A DNA stretch of 64,000 nucleotides from Cytophagaceae bacterium (GTDB lineage Bacteria > Bacteroidota > Bacteroidia > Cytophagales > Spirosomataceae): positions 1 to 64,000 of the forward strand of contig SXXW01000005.1 of NCBI GenBank assembly GCA_005791165.1, in the 5' to 3' direction. The notes beneath the pieces are model-generated. The model had not been told where the DNA came from. It worked only from the letters and a program-made list of their open reading frames with translations, and did not search any database. This document shows, piece after piece, positions 17,721-27,415 of the stretch; position 1 is the first letter of the stretch; the number at the start of each line of letters is the position of its first letter. The translations under genes were made by a program, and so were the position numbers.

Positions 17721-18128
17721 TTAAATTAGTTCTTCCAGGGTGGTCTTTTCTAAAACCGATAAATTGGCATCACGCCATTTGGCCAGTACGCTTCTCAACT
17801 TACACGTTTCTTCATCCGCACAATCATCACATTTTCCATAAAAATGCAAAGAAACACATAAGGCGGGAGCAATGGGCCCATCTACAATTCGAATGATCTT
17901 GGCAAATGTTACTTGATCCGGTGGGATGCGCAAATAGTATCCGCCTCCTTTGCCTTTTTGACTCTGTAAGATCCCATGATTTCGTAATTCCAATAAAATA
18001 GCTTCCAAAAACTTTTTGGGGATATTTTCAGATTCTGCAATATGTGAAATCAATAATGGCCCTTTCTCATACGATTGAGCTAAAACCTTAAGCGCCTTCA
18101 ACGCATATTTTGCTTTCTTAGATATCAT
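17721..18128 (-). CDS. Rrf2-family transcriptional regulator
   Basis: The 135-residue protein has the Rrf2 winged helix: N-terminal K-Y-A-L-K-A-L, a recognition helix near residues 28-50, and the wing G-K-G-G-G-Y-Y-L. Four cysteines (Cys91, 100, 103, 109) lie in the segment where IscR, NsrR and RsrR bind an Fe-S cluster. A cluster is therefore possible, although the spacing differs from IscR. Rrf2 regulators usually sense Fe-S status, nitric oxide, redox state or cysteine. No Fe-S assembly or cysteine genes lie next to it, so the target is unknown. It has its own promoter. Confidence 0.9.
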   Translation of the reverse strand: MISKKAKYALKALKVLAQSYEKGPLLISHIAESENIPKKFLEAILLELRNHGILQSQKGKGGGYYLRIPPDQVTFAKIIRIVDGPIAPALCVSLHFYGKCDDCADEETCKLRSVLAKWRDANLSVLEKTTLEELI

Positions 18129-18148
18129 TTGGCTTGTTGAATTATCAT

Positions 18149-18179
18149 CAAAGCTACTAAATATTTAATTGAATTCACA
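18149..18179 (-). promoter_or_regulatory. promoter of the rrf2 gene
   Basis: On the minus strand TGTG (18176-18179), 19 bases, then TAGCTTTG (18149-18156). The -7 element is exact and the -33 element has one mismatch. It lies about 20 bases before the start codon. Confidence 0.6.
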
Positions 18180-18261
18180 GAAACCCTATTAAACCAATCG
18201 ATTAACTAATTTTTAAGATTTTAAAATGAAATTTTGTTTCAATCTTGTAAAAATTGGCCAA

Positions 18262-18294
18262 TAAAAAAGGCTGCTCATTTCGGAACAGCCTTTT
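18262..18294 (-). terminator. terminator of rpsL-rpsG
   Basis: On the minus strand AAAAGGCTG and CAGCCTTTT (18265-18273 and 18286-18294) pair across a 12-base loop and are followed by a T-run. It sits 20 bases behind rpsG, so transcription ends there and does not run into fusA as in the classical str operon. Confidence 0.8.
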
Positions 18295-18313
18295 CAAATT
18301 ATATAGTCTACGA

Positions 18314-18781
18314 CTAGAATCGGAAGTGGGAGAACGCTTTGTTCGCCTCTGCCATTCTGTGCGTATCATCTTTCTTCTTTACTGCAGCTCCTTCGCCTTT
18401 AGCTGCCGCAATGATTTCATTCGCTAAACGATCCATCATAGTCTTATCACCACGCTTTCTCGCATATAAAATTAACCACTTCATTCCCAATGAAACTTTG
18501 CGTTCAGCGCGCACTTCTGTTGGAACCTGAAAGTTAGCACCACCAACACGACGACTTTTCACCTCGACCGATGGCATAACATTGTTTAATGCTTTTTTCC
18601 AAGTCTCTAAGCCATTCTCTTTAGTACGATCTTCTACTTTATCCAATGCATCATAAAAAATAGTGAATGCAGTCGATTTCTTTCCGTCATACATCAAGTT
18701 ATTGACAAACTTGGTTACTAATACATCCTTAAATTTAGGATCTGGTAATACGTAGCGTTTTTTTGGTTTCGCCTTTCTCAT
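18314..18781 (-). CDS. rpsG: 30S ribosomal protein S7
   Basis: S7 nucleates assembly of the 16S rRNA 3' domain and lines the E site. The 155-residue sequence has the conserved start (M-R-K-A-K-P-K-K-R) and the S7 signature around [17 protein letters not shown]. The C-terminal F-S-H-F-R-F is also typical. It lies 71 bases behind rpsL and shares its promoter. A terminator follows directly, and no fusA is found next to it. Confidence 0.98.
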   Translation of the reverse strand: MRKAKPKKRYVLPDPKFKDVLVTKFVNNLMYDGKKSTAFTIFYDALDKVEDRTKENGLETWKKALNNVMPSVEVKSRRVGGANFQVPTEVRAERKVSLGMKWLILYARKRGDKTMMDRLANEIIAAAKGEGAAVKKKDDTHRMAEANKAFSHFRF

Positions 18782-18852
18782 TTTGTTTGTTTTTTAAAAT
18801 TGACCCAACCTTCTGCCTTTAACAATGGCATACTGGATCGTTCTGTTAATAA

Positions 18853-19251
18853 TTATTTTTTACCTGCTGGTGCAGCTCCTGGTTTTGGACGCTTAGCACC
18901 ATACTTCGAACGAGATTGTAAACGACCCGTTACACCGGCCGTATCTAATGCTCCACGAATAATGTGATAACGCACACCCGGTAAGTCTTTTACACGACCA
19001 CCACGAATCAATACGATCGAGTGCTCTTGCAAATTGTGACCCTCACCTGGAATGTAAGCATTCACTTCTTTTTGGTTTGTCAAACGTACACGCGCTACTT
19101 TACGCATCGCTGAGTTTGGTTTCTTTGGAGTTGTCGTGTATACACGTGTACAAACCCCTCTTCTCTGTGGACAAGAATCCAAAGCAGGTGACTTAGATTT
19201 CCAAGTCATTTGCTCACGTCCCTTGCGCACTAATTGCTGAATAGTTGGCAT
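18853..19251 (-). CDS. rpsL: 30S ribosomal protein S12
   Basis: S12 sits at the decoding centre. The 132-residue protein has the family motif [10 protein letters not shown], whose second lysine is the classic streptomycin-resistance position, and [10 protein letters not shown], with the second such lysine. Both are wild type, so no ribosomal streptomycin resistance is expected. The short Ala/Pro/Lys tail is ordinary. It has its own promoter upstream, in the gap to uxuA, and is co-transcribed with rpsG. Confidence 0.98.
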   Translation of the reverse strand: MPTIQQLVRKGREQMTWKSKSPALDSCPQRRGVCTRVYTTTPKKPNSAMRKVARVRLTNQKEVNAYIPGEGHNLQEHSIVLIRGGRVKDLPGVRYHIIRGALDTAGVTGRLQSRSKYGAKRPKPGAAPAGKK

Positions 19252-19344
19252 TTTAGCGTAATTACCTGTTTAAATATAAATTCTATTAAATCCCTGCAGC
19301 AAATGATACTCATACGATTGAGTTATCCCATACTAACGGGGGTG

Positions 19345-19374
19345 CAAAGTTAGTAAATTGAAACGAAAAACAAA
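19345..19374 (-). promoter_or_regulatory. promoter of rpsL-rpsG
   Basis: On the minus strand TTTG (19371-19374), 18 bases, then TAACTTTG (19345-19352). Spacing is one base short of the consensus. Transcription would begin near 19338, giving a leader of about 85 bases before rpsL. Confidence 0.65.
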
Positions 19375-19390
19375 ATACGAATCAATAAAA

Positions 19391-20581
19391 TTATTTGACA
19401 AATCCACGGATTCCCATTTCCAAGCCACGTAATTCAGCCAATCCTCTTAATCGGCCAATCGCCGTATACCCCGGATTTGTCTTTTTACCCTCTTGTAAAT
19501 CGTCTAACATGCGATGTCCATGATCTGGCCTAAATGGTAATCTATAATCCTTACGACCTTCAGCAATTCGTTTGTTTTGTTCTAAAACCAATCCCTTCAT
19601 CACCCCAAACATATCCACATCTCCATCCAAATGATCTGCCTCATGGAAATTCCCAAACTCGTCTCTTCTTGTCGCTCTTAAATGAATAAAATTAATCCGA
19701 TTGCCTAATCGTTCCACCATTCCGACCAAATCATTGTCGGGCCTCACCCCGTAACTCCCCGTACAAAAGCATAAGCCATTAACAGGGCGGTCGTAGGCTT
19801 TCAATAACTGAACAGCATCGCTTTCTGTGCTCACAACACGTGGCAATCCTAAAATTGGATAAGGAGGATCGTCGGGATGAATCGATAAATTAACCCCTTC
19901 TTCCTCTGCCACTGGGGCTATTTCTTTGATAAATTCATATAAATGGCCGCGTAATTCCGCATCGCCAACTTCCATATAAGTATCTAACGCTTCCTGAAAT
20001 GATTTCAGCGTAAAACTCTCTTCACTCCCGGGCAATCCTGCTATGACATTACGAATCAATTTATCTTGTTGGCCTGGTGTCGATTGATCAAACCAACGCT
20101 TGGCACGAGTGATTTCCTGCTCCGAATAATGTGCTTCAGCACCTGGTCGCTTCAATAAATAGAGCTCAAATGCAGCAAATTCAGCGGAATCAAAGCGTAA
20201 GCCTGTACTGCCATCTGGGAATTTATAATCCAAATCTGTTCTTGTCCAGTCCAAAATAGGCATGAAATTATAGCATACCGTATCTAAGCCTGCTTTGGCT
20301 ACATTCCGGATCGATTGCTGATAATTGGCTATGTATTTTTTAAAATCACCGGTTCTCGTTTTAATCGTTTCATGAATAGGTATACTTTCAATCACGGACC
20401 AAGTTAAACCTGAGGCCACTATGATATTTTTTCTTTCCAAAATATCTGCAACCTCCCAAACTTGTCCATTGGGTATTTGATGCAATGCATTCACGATTCC
20501 CGTCGCACCTGCCTGACGTACATCGGATAATTTCACGGGGTCATTGGGGCCAAACCAACGCCAAGTCTGCTCTAAAGCCAT
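19391..20581 (-). CDS. uxuA: mannonate dehydratase
   Basis: UxuA converts D-mannonate to 2-keto-3-deoxygluconate in glucuronate breakdown. The 396-residue protein shows the typical N-terminus ([10 protein letters not shown]), the [14 protein letters not shown] core and the metal site segments H-P-D-D-P and C-F-C-T-G-S-Y-G. Length fits the family. It is a single gene here. No uxuB, uxaC, kdgK or transporter lies nearby, so the rest of the pathway must be encoded elsewhere. The upstream 250 bases contain a TAACTTTA element but no convincing full promoter. Confidence 0.96.
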   Translation of the reverse strand: MALEQTWRWFGPNDPVKLSDVRQAGATGIVNALHQIPNGQVWEVADILERKNIIVASGLTWSVIESIPIHETIKTRTGDFKKYIANYQQSIRNVAKAGLDTVCYNFMPILDWTRTDLDYKFPDGSTGLRFDSAEFAAFELYLLKRPGAEAHYSEQEITRAKRWFDQSTPGQQDKLIRNVIAGLPGSEESFTLKSFQEALDTYMEVGDAELRGHLYEFIKEIAPVAEEEGVNLSIHPDDPPYPILGLPRVVSTESDAVQLLKAYDRPVNGLCFCTGSYGVRPDNDLVGMVERLGNRINFIHLRATRRDEFGNFHEADHLDGDVDMFGVMKGLVLEQNKRIAEGRKDYRLPFRPDHGHRMLDDLQEGKKTNPGYTAIGRLRGLAELRGLEMGIRGFVK

Positions 20582-20716
20582 ATCTATTACTAATTTTTAA
20601 ATGAAGCACTCATTTTTTCCATTTGCTATGGATTGCCCATCAAATGAATCGCTAAAGTTAATCATAAAAGATTTCTATACATTAAAGCTGCATTAAATTT
20701 GCTTGGATAAACGCAC

Positions 20717-20752
20717 AAAAAAAACCTTATCCGGATGCCGAATAAGGTTTTT
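20717..20752 (-). terminator. terminator of the DUF4301 gene
   Basis: An 11-base-pair stem (20720-20730 with 20742-20752) has a further CGG/CCG pairing inside the loop. Read on the minus strand it ends in a run of eight T. It lies about 80 bases behind the DUF4301 stop and well upstream of uxuA, so it separates the two units. Confidence 0.85.
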
Positions 20753-20834
20753 GTAATCAAGCATTTATATACTTTCTTAAAAATCTTTCAGAAAGGTTGC
20801 CAAAATTAGTTGATTTTTTGACAATTGAAAAAAT

Positions 20835-22310
20835 CTAATCGCTTTGATGTGCAGGCCTTAATAAATCCGTTACTGTTTTTACAGGATTAAATGTGTCTAA
20901 AGGAACTTCCACAAAAATGGTATTCCAATGCGCCATGGCCCCATTCCATAAACCTGGAAGCTCCTGCGCCTTCAATTTTCTGCCATCCTTCGTCTTTTCA
21001 GTGATAAAGCCAGTGGACATATCCCGGAAACTCATTAAATTAAAATGTTTCCCTTCAAAATCTTTCGTTGAACAAACTAAATCTACCGGATTGAAATGGG
21101 TTGAATTTGAAAAAATTTCTTTTTGAGTTTCATTCTCCATATCCACTTGAGCCGACTCTACCAATTGTAATGCAAAATTGCCTTGTCCATCCGAACACCA
21201 AAATGGACCTCCTCCCGGTTCTCCCATGTTTTTAACCACGCCACAAATTCGGGTAGGACGATGTAAAATAGTCTTTAACCATTCCGCCTTTTCCTCAACA
21301 CTTAATTGGCCAAATTCATTTGAAATTTTAATGCCTAAATGACTTTCGGCATAAGCAAGAATTTCAACCAACAAACCTTCAGAAATTTGCCCATCTAAGC
21401 GTACCAAATAAGCCTTTATTTTTTCCTTAATACATAAAAGCAACCCGCCTATCGCCTTTTTATATCGAATAGTTGATTCTCTCTTGGCATCAGGAACTAC
21501 ATTATCTATGTTCTTAATAAATATCAAATCCGCTTGTAATTCATTTAAATTTTCCAATAAAGCACCATGACCAGCAGGTCTAAACAATATGCTTCCATCT
21601 TTTTCTCGAAACAACTCATTGTCTAATTGGACCGCCACCGTATCCGTCGCTGGCTTTTGTTCAGAAAATTGAACCTCAAAACCAATCCCGAATTTCGACT
21701 CTAATTGAGGCACTAGCTCGCTAACCAAATTTTCAAATCTTACTCGGTGCTCTGGAGAAACGGTAAAATGCAAACGAGCTTTTTTCCCGTCAGAGGCATA
21801 AGCGGCCGCCTCGTACAAATGTTCTTCTAAAGGGGTCCTAGATCCATCCTCATAAGAATGAAATGCCAATAAACCTTTGGGAAGCGAGCCATAATCCAAG
21901 CCTTTTTCCTCCAACAATGTTTTAATGATTTCATTTGAATCTTGGCTAGGGCATAAACTTAACAATGCTTTTGAAAAAGCAAATTCATTTAAATGTGTTA
22001 AAAAAAGATCCGATTCTTTATTCGATTTTCCCTCCGAAATATGCTCAAATAATGACTTGAACATTCTTGTTGCCGCGCCAGAAGCCGGTACCATTTTCAA
22101 AATCTGCAAGTTTGACTTGAGAACATCAAAATGATTTGCCCATTGGTCCACTTCCGACTCAGATAATTTTAAAATTCCGTTGCCGATAACCGCCGATTTT
22201 TCTAAATCCATCCATGGAAATCCATTCCTGAAAAAATCAACTTGTTGATAAACATCCTCTACTCGAATTCCCCTATTTTTTAGGTCAGTTAAGTCCCTTT
22301 CCGACAACAT
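20835..22310 (-). CDS. DUF4301 family protein
   Basis: The protein of about 491 residues belongs to DUF4301, a family largely confined to Bacteroidota with no assigned function. The segment P-A-S-G-A-A-T-R-M-F-K-S-L-F near residue 75 is its most conserved feature. It resembles a nucleotide-binding loop of nucleotidyltransferase-like enzymes, which would fit a sugar-nucleotide role, but this is inference. I start it at the ATG at 22310 (M-L-S-E-R-D-L), which matches the usual N-terminus of the family. ATGs at 22316 and 22385 are in frame upstream. It has a strong terminator and a divergent neighbour, recQ. Confidence 0.82.
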   Translation of the reverse strand: MLSERDLTDLKNRGIRVEDVYQQVDFFRNGFPWMDLEKSAVIGNGILKLSESEVDQWANHFDVLKSNLQILKMVPASGAATRMFKSLFEHISEGKSNKESDLFLTHLNEFAFSKALLSLCPSQDSNEIIKTLLEEKGLDYGSLPKGLLAFHSYEDGSRTPLEEHLYEAAAYASDGKKARLHFTVSPEHRVRFENLVSELVPQLESKFGIGFEVQFSEQKPATDTVAVQLDNELFREKDGSILFRPAGHGALLENLNELQADLIFIKNIDNVVPDAKRESTIRYKKAIGGLLLCIKEKIKAYLVRLDGQISEGLLVEILAYAESHLGIKISNEFGQLSVEEKAEWLKTILHRPTRICGVVKNMGEPGGGPFWCSDGQGNFALQLVESAQVDMENETQKEIFSNSTHFNPVDLVCSTKDFEGKHFNLMSFRDMSTGFITEKTKDGRKLKAQELPGLWNGAMAHWNTIFVEVPLDTFNPVKTVTDLLRPAHQSD

Positions 22311-22409
22311 ACACATGGATTTAAACTTAAAATTAATAGAATTTACCCCGATATTTGATATTTTAAAAGAATAAATTTCAATCAAAAAACAATAGTAGGC
22401 TATTCGCTA

Positions 22410-22440
22410 TTTTCTCAAGAACTTTTTTTTGGTAGCTTTG
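22410..22440 (+). promoter_or_regulatory. candidate promoter of recQ
   Basis: TTTT (22410-22413), 19 bases, then an exact TAGCTTTG (22433-22440). The predicted transcription start is only a few bases before the ATG at 22449, so the recQ mRNA would be leaderless or nearly so. Confidence 0.5.
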
Positions 22441-22448
22441 AATTACCT

Positions 22449-24371
22449 ATGAGTCAAATTCACGACATATTAAAAACATATTGGGGATATTCAGAATTTA
22501 GACCTCTTCAAGAGGACATCATACAGTCGGCTTTAAACCAAAAAGATTGCCTGGCGCTTTTGCCTACTGGAGGGGGCAAATCACTATGTTTCCAAGTTCC
22601 AGCCATGGCTATGGATGGTATATGTATCGTCATCACTCCTTTGATTGCATTGATGCAAGATCAAGTGGACCAATTAACTCAAAGAGGAATCTCGGCCGTA
22701 GCCATTTATTCAGGAATGTCAAAAAGGCAAATTGACATTCTGCTAGATAATTGTGTTTATGGTCAAATTAAATTTCTTTACATATCTCCCGAGCGCCTAA
22801 AAACCGAGCTACTTATTGAGCGGGCCAAACTCATGAAAATTTCATTATTGGTCGTGGACGAGGCACATTGTATTTCACAATGGGGATATGACTTCAGACC
22901 CGCTTATTTAGAAATTCAAAATTTCAAAACCTTATTCCCATCCGTCCCTTGCATGGCGCTGACCGCGTCAGCTACTTCGGCGGTCAAAAAAGATATTTTG
23001 TCCAATTTGCAGCTAAAAAATCCAGCCGTTTTCCAAAAAAGTTTTAGCCGGGATAATCTATCTTACTCCGTTCTTTGGGAAGAAAATAAGGATGTAAAAT
23101 TAGTGCAGATGATCCAAAAAGTAGGTGGTTCATCCATCGTGTATGCTAGAAACCGCAGAAAAACCCAAGAAATCACCAAAATACTCTTGGATAAAGGGAT
23201 AAAAGCAAATTTCTACCACGCCGGTTTAACCACCGAGGAAAGAACAAAGCGGCAAAAAGACTGGATTGAGAATCAAATTCAATGCATCGTAGCGACAAAC
23301 GCCTTCGGGATGGGAATAGATAAATCTGACGTCCGACTTGTCGTTCATGTGGATCTCCCCGATTCAATGGAAGCCTATTACCAAGAAGCTGGTCGAGCAG
23401 GACGAGATGAAAAAAAAGCCTTTGGTGTTATTTTAATAGAGGAAAATGACCTGATTGAATTAAAAGCACAATGGCAAAAATCATATCCTACCGCTGATAT
23501 TATCAAACGAACCTATCAATCCATCAGCAACTATTTACAAATTGCCGAAGGAAGCAGCGATTTGTCAACACATGATTTTGATTGGCAAGAAATGGTTTCT
23601 CGTTACCAATTACCTTCCGCTGAAACATTTTACGCACTTAAAACGCTCGAATCTGAAGGCTTGATTTTAATGAGCGATGCGATGCAAAATCCATCCAAAA
23701 TTAAAATTATTGTCAATTCTACCGACCTCTACGACTTTCAAATTAGAAATGAAAAATTCGAATCAATACTAAAATATTTGCTAAGGCAGTTTGGTGGAAA
23801 TTTGTACAATCAGTTTGTAACCATCTCGGAATCAACCATAAGCCAACAATTTAAAGCGCCCATCGCAGATATTGAAAGGTCCTTGCAATTATTAGAAAAA
23901 TTCGAAATCATCGAATACGAAAAACAAAATGGTCAACCCAAAATTACTTTTTTAACCCCAAGAGCATCCGTAGACAACTTGCCGATTAGTTGGCACACAT
24001 ATGTAGCAAAAAAAGAATCTAGCAAGTCAAAATTAGATGCCATCGAAACCTATGTAAGGCAAAATCAATTTTGTAGAACCACGCAGATATCTGCCTATTT
24101 CGGCGAAAGCATCGAAATCCCATGTGGTATTTGTGATATTTGCATTCAAGAAAAACGCGAAAATTCTGGAAAAGCATACCCTGAAGGCAACGTCCAAGAA
24201 AGGAAATTAATTCTTCAATATTTAAAGAATGGCCCCATGAATTTAAGCGACTTAGTAGACTGCCTCCGCCCTCTTTCTAAATCCGAGGCCATCAAAGTCA
24301 TTCAATATAGCTTGGAAAGGGGAGAAGTTTTTTATGCAGATACGGAAACCGTAGCCTTGGCCTCCTCTTGA
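22449..24371 (+). CDS. recQ: ATP-dependent DNA helicase RecQ
   Basis: RecQ unwinds DNA 3' to 5' in recombination repair and fork restart. The 640-residue protein has the Walker A loop G-G-G-K-S with Lys44, the D-E-A-H box at 137-140, helicase C-terminal motifs with the arginine-rich Q-E-A-G-R-A-G-R-D, and an RQC zinc site with Cys-x2-Cys-x2-Cys near residue 560. The C-terminus ends in a winged-helix segment, and I see no clear HRDC domain. Its last 40 bases overlap the end of the convergent lon gene, so the two mRNAs are complementary at their 3' ends. Confidence 0.94.
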   Translation: MSQIHDILKTYWGYSEFRPLQEDIIQSALNQKDCLALLPTGGGKSLCFQVPAMAMDGICIVITPLIALMQDQVDQLTQRGISAVAIYSGMSKRQIDILLDNCVYGQIKFLYISPERLKTELLIERAKLMKISLLVVDEAHCISQWGYDFRPAYLEIQNFKTLFPSVPCMALTASATSAVKKDILSNLQLKNPAVFQKSFSRDNLSYSVLWEENKDVKLVQMIQKVGGSSIVYARNRRKTQEITKILLDKGIKANFYHAGLTTEERTKRQKDWIENQIQCIVATNAFGMGIDKSDVRLVVHVDLPDSMEAYYQEAGRAGRDEKKAFGVILIEENDLIELKAQWQKSYPTADIIKRTYQSISNYLQIAEGSSDLSTHDFDWQEMVSRYQLPSAETFYALKTLESEGLILMSDAMQNPSKIKIIVNSTDLYDFQIRNEKFESILKYLLRQFGGNLYNQFVTISESTISQQFKAPIADIERSLQLLEKFEIIEYEKQNGQPKITFLTPRASVDNLPISWHTYVAKKESSKSKLDAIETYVRQNQFCRTTQISAYFGESIEIPCGICDICIQEKRENSGKAYPEGNVQERKLILQYLKNGPMNLSDLVDCLRPLSKSEAIKVIQYSLERGEVFYADTETVALASS

Positions 24372-26827
24372 AATACAAAAGAGATAGGCGTTTTAACTTT
24401 CTCGTCCAATAAGGCTAAGGATAATACCTCAATCGCGTTTTCAACATAGTGAAAGGAAAGGTCTGAAATATAATGTGCCTCTATCTCCTCCACATCTTTG
24501 CGATTTTTCGCACACATGATGATTTCTTTTATTCCTGCACGCTTTGCAGCTAAAATTTTCTCCTTGATTCCCCCAACAGGCAGAACTTTCCCGCGTAAAG
24601 TAATTTCTCCTGTCATGGCTAATTTGGAACGCACTTTTCTTTGAGTTAAAGCTGATGCAATAGCTGTAAGCATGGTTATTCCCGCTGATGGACCATCTTT
24701 AGGGACAGCTCCGGCAGGTACGTGAATGTGCAAATTATATTGATCGAAAATCCGATAATCTATGGCATATTGATCCGCATGAGCCTTTAAAAAACTTAAA
24801 GCTGCCATCGCTGATTCCTTCATCACATCGCCTAATTGGCCCGAAAGAGTTAACACTCCCTTGCCCCGACTTAAAAGTGTCTCAATGAATAAAATATCTC
24901 CGCCGACCGGTGTCCAAGCTAAACCTGTAACGACACCCGCATATTCATTGCTTTCATAGGCATCTTTATCGAAATGTTCTTGGCCTAACATTTTCACCAC
25001 GTCAGACGCTTGGATTTTAACCGGATATGCTTCTCCAATCGCAATCGATTTCGTTATTTTTCGAATTACTCGGCCTATCTCTTGCTCTAATTTTCGCACT
25101 CCCGATTCTCGAGTATACCCCTCCACCACTTTTTGAATCGCCACATCAGACATGCTCACCGACATCTTCTCTAAACCATGCTCTTTCTTTTGCTTGGGCA
25201 ATAAATGCTTTTTAGCAATTTGAACTTTTTCTTCCATGGTATATCCACTCACTTCGATAATCTCCATGCGATCACGTAAAGCAGGGTGAATCGTGTCCAA
25301 ATTATTCGCAGTCGCCACAAACATAACACGAGACAAATCATATTCACACTCCAAGTAATTATCCATGAAGCTGCTATTTTGCTCCGGATCCAACACCTCA
25401 AGCAAAGCCGACGAAGGATCACCTCGATGATCAGAACCCACTTTATCAATTTCATCCAATATAAAAACCGGATTAGAAGAGCCCGCTTTCTTAATATTTT
25501 GAATCACTTTTCCAGGCATCGCTCCTATATAGGTTTTGCGATGACCCCGAATTTCAGCCTCATCACGCAATCCACCTAAAGCCATTCGAACATATTTCCG
25601 ACCTAAAGCCCTAGCGATTGATTTCCCTAATGACGTTTTTCCAACACCTGGAGGCCCATAAAGGCATAAAATAGGTGCCTTCATGTCCCCTTTCATCTTC
25701 AGCACAGCTAAATATTCCAAGATTCTTTCCTTCACCTTTTCCAAGCCAAAATGATCCAAATCCAATACTTTTTTAGCTTTAATTAAGTCAAAATTATCCT
25801 TTGTGTATTCCGCCCAAGGTAAGTCGGTAAGGAGTTCTACAAAATTCATCAACATCGGGTATTCTGGTGACATTGAATTCGTTCGCTGCAACTTCGATAA
25901 CTCTTTGTTGAAAAAGTCATTTACCTCTTTTGACCATTTTTTCTTTACTCCCTTCGCTCTCAATCCATCTAATTCCTGTTCAGGACTTTCAACACCCAGC
26001 TCCTCTTGCAATACTTTAATTTGTTGACGTATGTAATAATCTCTTTGCTGCTGATCTATATCACTGGACGCCTTGCTTTGTATTTCCCTTTTGAGCTCAA
26101 GATGTTGAATGTCTTTCAGCATAAATTCCAACAAATGTGTGGCTTGTTCTATTCCGTCAAGCGTTTCTAATAAGCCTTGCTTTTCCTTCAAATCCGCATT
26201 AATATTAGAAGACAAAAAGTGAATTAAAAAGGCGGAAGACTCAATATTATCCAATGCAATTTGAGCTTCGCGGGGAATTTCTGGATTAAGATTTAATATT
26301 TTTAGAGCCGATTCCTTCAATGTTGAAATCAAGGCCTTATTTTCTTTATTTAATTTTTTTGGGAAAGTATCCTCGATGTAATTAACCTTTGCAATTAAAT
26401 TAGGTTCTGTTTTGACAAACTCCTTTACCTCAAAACGCTTTCTGCCTTGAACGATAATGGTTGTATTTCCTCCTGGGAGAACAAACATTTTAATAATGTG
26501 CCCAACAGTTCCAATTTTATATAAATCATCTACTTTGGGCTCTTCTTTTGAGTTACTGGCTTGCACCAAAACACCAAGGGTCCGATCTCCTTTATACGCC
26601 TTTTTAACAAGCCGAACAGATTTTTGTCGGCTTACCGTGATCGGTATAACCATCCCCGGAAATAACACGATGTTACGAATAGGTAAGATTGGCAATTCAT
26701 CTGACAAAACACCCATTTTATCATCACTTCCAATCCCCTCCCCATTAATAGGAATCAATTCTATATTTTCGAAATCAGAAATTTCTGAAACGCTCAAATG
26801 CTTAAAAACATCATTTGGATTATTCAT
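24332..26827 (-). CDS. lon: ATP-dependent protease Lon
   Basis: Lon degrades damaged and regulatory proteins in the cytoplasm. The 831-residue protein has the LON substrate-binding domain (about residues 45-250) and an AAA+ module with Walker A G-P-P-G-V-G-K-T (391-398). The C-terminal protease has the catalytic dyad Ser714 (D-G-P-S-A-G) and Lys757 (G-I-K-E-K). A 45-residue N-terminal extension and a short V-S-V-S-A tail are extra to the core. The start has no obvious promoter. An inverted repeat (TGCCAT with ATGGCA, 26895-26914) lies upstream. The end overlaps recQ by 40 bases. Confidence 0.97.
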   Translation of the reverse strand: MNNPNDVFKHLSVSEISDFENIELIPINGEGIGSDDKMGVLSDELPILPIRNIVLFPGMVIPITVSRQKSVRLVKKAYKGDRTLGVLVQASNSKEEPKVDDLYKIGTVGHIIKMFVLPGGNTTIIVQGRKRFEVKEFVKTEPNLIAKVNYIEDTFPKKLNKENKALISTLKESALKILNLNPEIPREAQIALDNIESSAFLIHFLSSNINADLKEKQGLLETLDGIEQATHLLEFMLKDIQHLELKREIQSKASSDIDQQQRDYYIRQQIKVLQEELGVESPEQELDGLRAKGVKKKWSKEVNDFFNKELSKLQRTNSMSPEYPMLMNFVELLTDLPWAEYTKDNFDLIKAKKVLDLDHFGLEKVKERILEYLAVLKMKGDMKAPILCLYGPPGVGKTSLGKSIARALGRKYVRMALGGLRDEAEIRGHRKTYIGAMPGKVIQNIKKAGSSNPVFILDEIDKVGSDHRGDPSSALLEVLDPEQNSSFMDNYLECEYDLSRVMFVATANNLDTIHPALRDRMEIIEVSGYTMEEKVQIAKKHLLPKQKKEHGLEKMSVSMSDVAIQKVVEGYTRESGVRKLEQEIGRVIRKITKSIAIGEAYPVKIQASDVVKMLGQEHFDKDAYESNEYAGVVTGLAWTPVGGDILFIETLLSRGKGVLTLSGQLGDVMKESAMAALSFLKAHADQYAIDYRIFDQYNLHIHVPAGAVPKDGPSAGITMLTAIASALTQRKVRSKLAMTGEITLRGKVLPVGGIKEKILAAKRAGIKEIIMCAKNRKDVEEIEAHYISDLSFHYVENAIEVLSLALLDEKVKTPISFVFQEEAKATVSVSA

Positions 26828-26920
26828 ACGATCAATTTAAATACCTTACCCTCTTGAATATTTGTTAAAGGAGTCCGTTTATTATCAACTATTATGCCAT
26901 AAGACAACATGGCAGTAAAA

Positions 26921-27412
26921 CTATTCTAATAAAATAACACAAGTATCTTTTTTAAACAAAAAAGACTTCTTTTTATCTAGTCTGGCTAGATGAAGTAAAT
27001 TAGTTTGATCAGGAAATACGTCGACTAACAAACTATTTTGAAAATATACCCCGGTCAATTGTTGCTGAGTCGGGATTTCTAAATAGACCCAAATTACATC
27101 CTTTTGCGGCTCAAATCCAATGTATCGATAGGGTGTTTGTAATTTCAAATTTACCTGAAAACCCACATGGGTTTGGATGTATTTTGCTAATAATTCATCC
27201 GCATCTTCATTGGCTTGAAACTGAAACTTTTTTCCTTGAAATGCAGATAATCCCGCTTCCAAATCATCCTGAAATAAACGAATGCTCACTTCCCAAAGTT
27301 GTTCTTTTTCATTAAAAACAATCTCCGTTACACTCGTATGAAAAGGATGATTCTTCGAAGCAATAATGGGGTTGCTCGCCAATAAAAAAATTAAATAAAA
27401 GAGTTTTTTCAA
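26921..27412 (-). CDS. DUF6702 family exported protein
   Basis: The 163-residue protein starts with a signal peptide (M-K-K-L-F, hydrophobic core, cleavage near Ile-Ala-Ser at residue 19) and continues with H-P-F-H-T-S-V-T-E-I-V-F-N. This opening is the hallmark of the DUF6702 family in Bacteroidota. The rest is predicted beta-rich. It is probably periplasmic. Function is unknown. It follows rseP after three bases and closes the rhomboid-dxr-rseP unit. Confidence 0.8.
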   Translation of the reverse strand: MKKLFYLIFLLASNPIIASKNHPFHTSVTEIVFNEKEQLWEVSIRLFQDDLEAGLSAFQGKKFQFQANEDADELLAKYIQTHVGFQVNLKLQTPYRYIGFEPQKDVIWVYLEIPTQQQLTGVYFQNSLLVDVFPDQTNLLHLARLDKKKSFLFKKDTCVILLE

Positions 27413-27415
27413 GGA

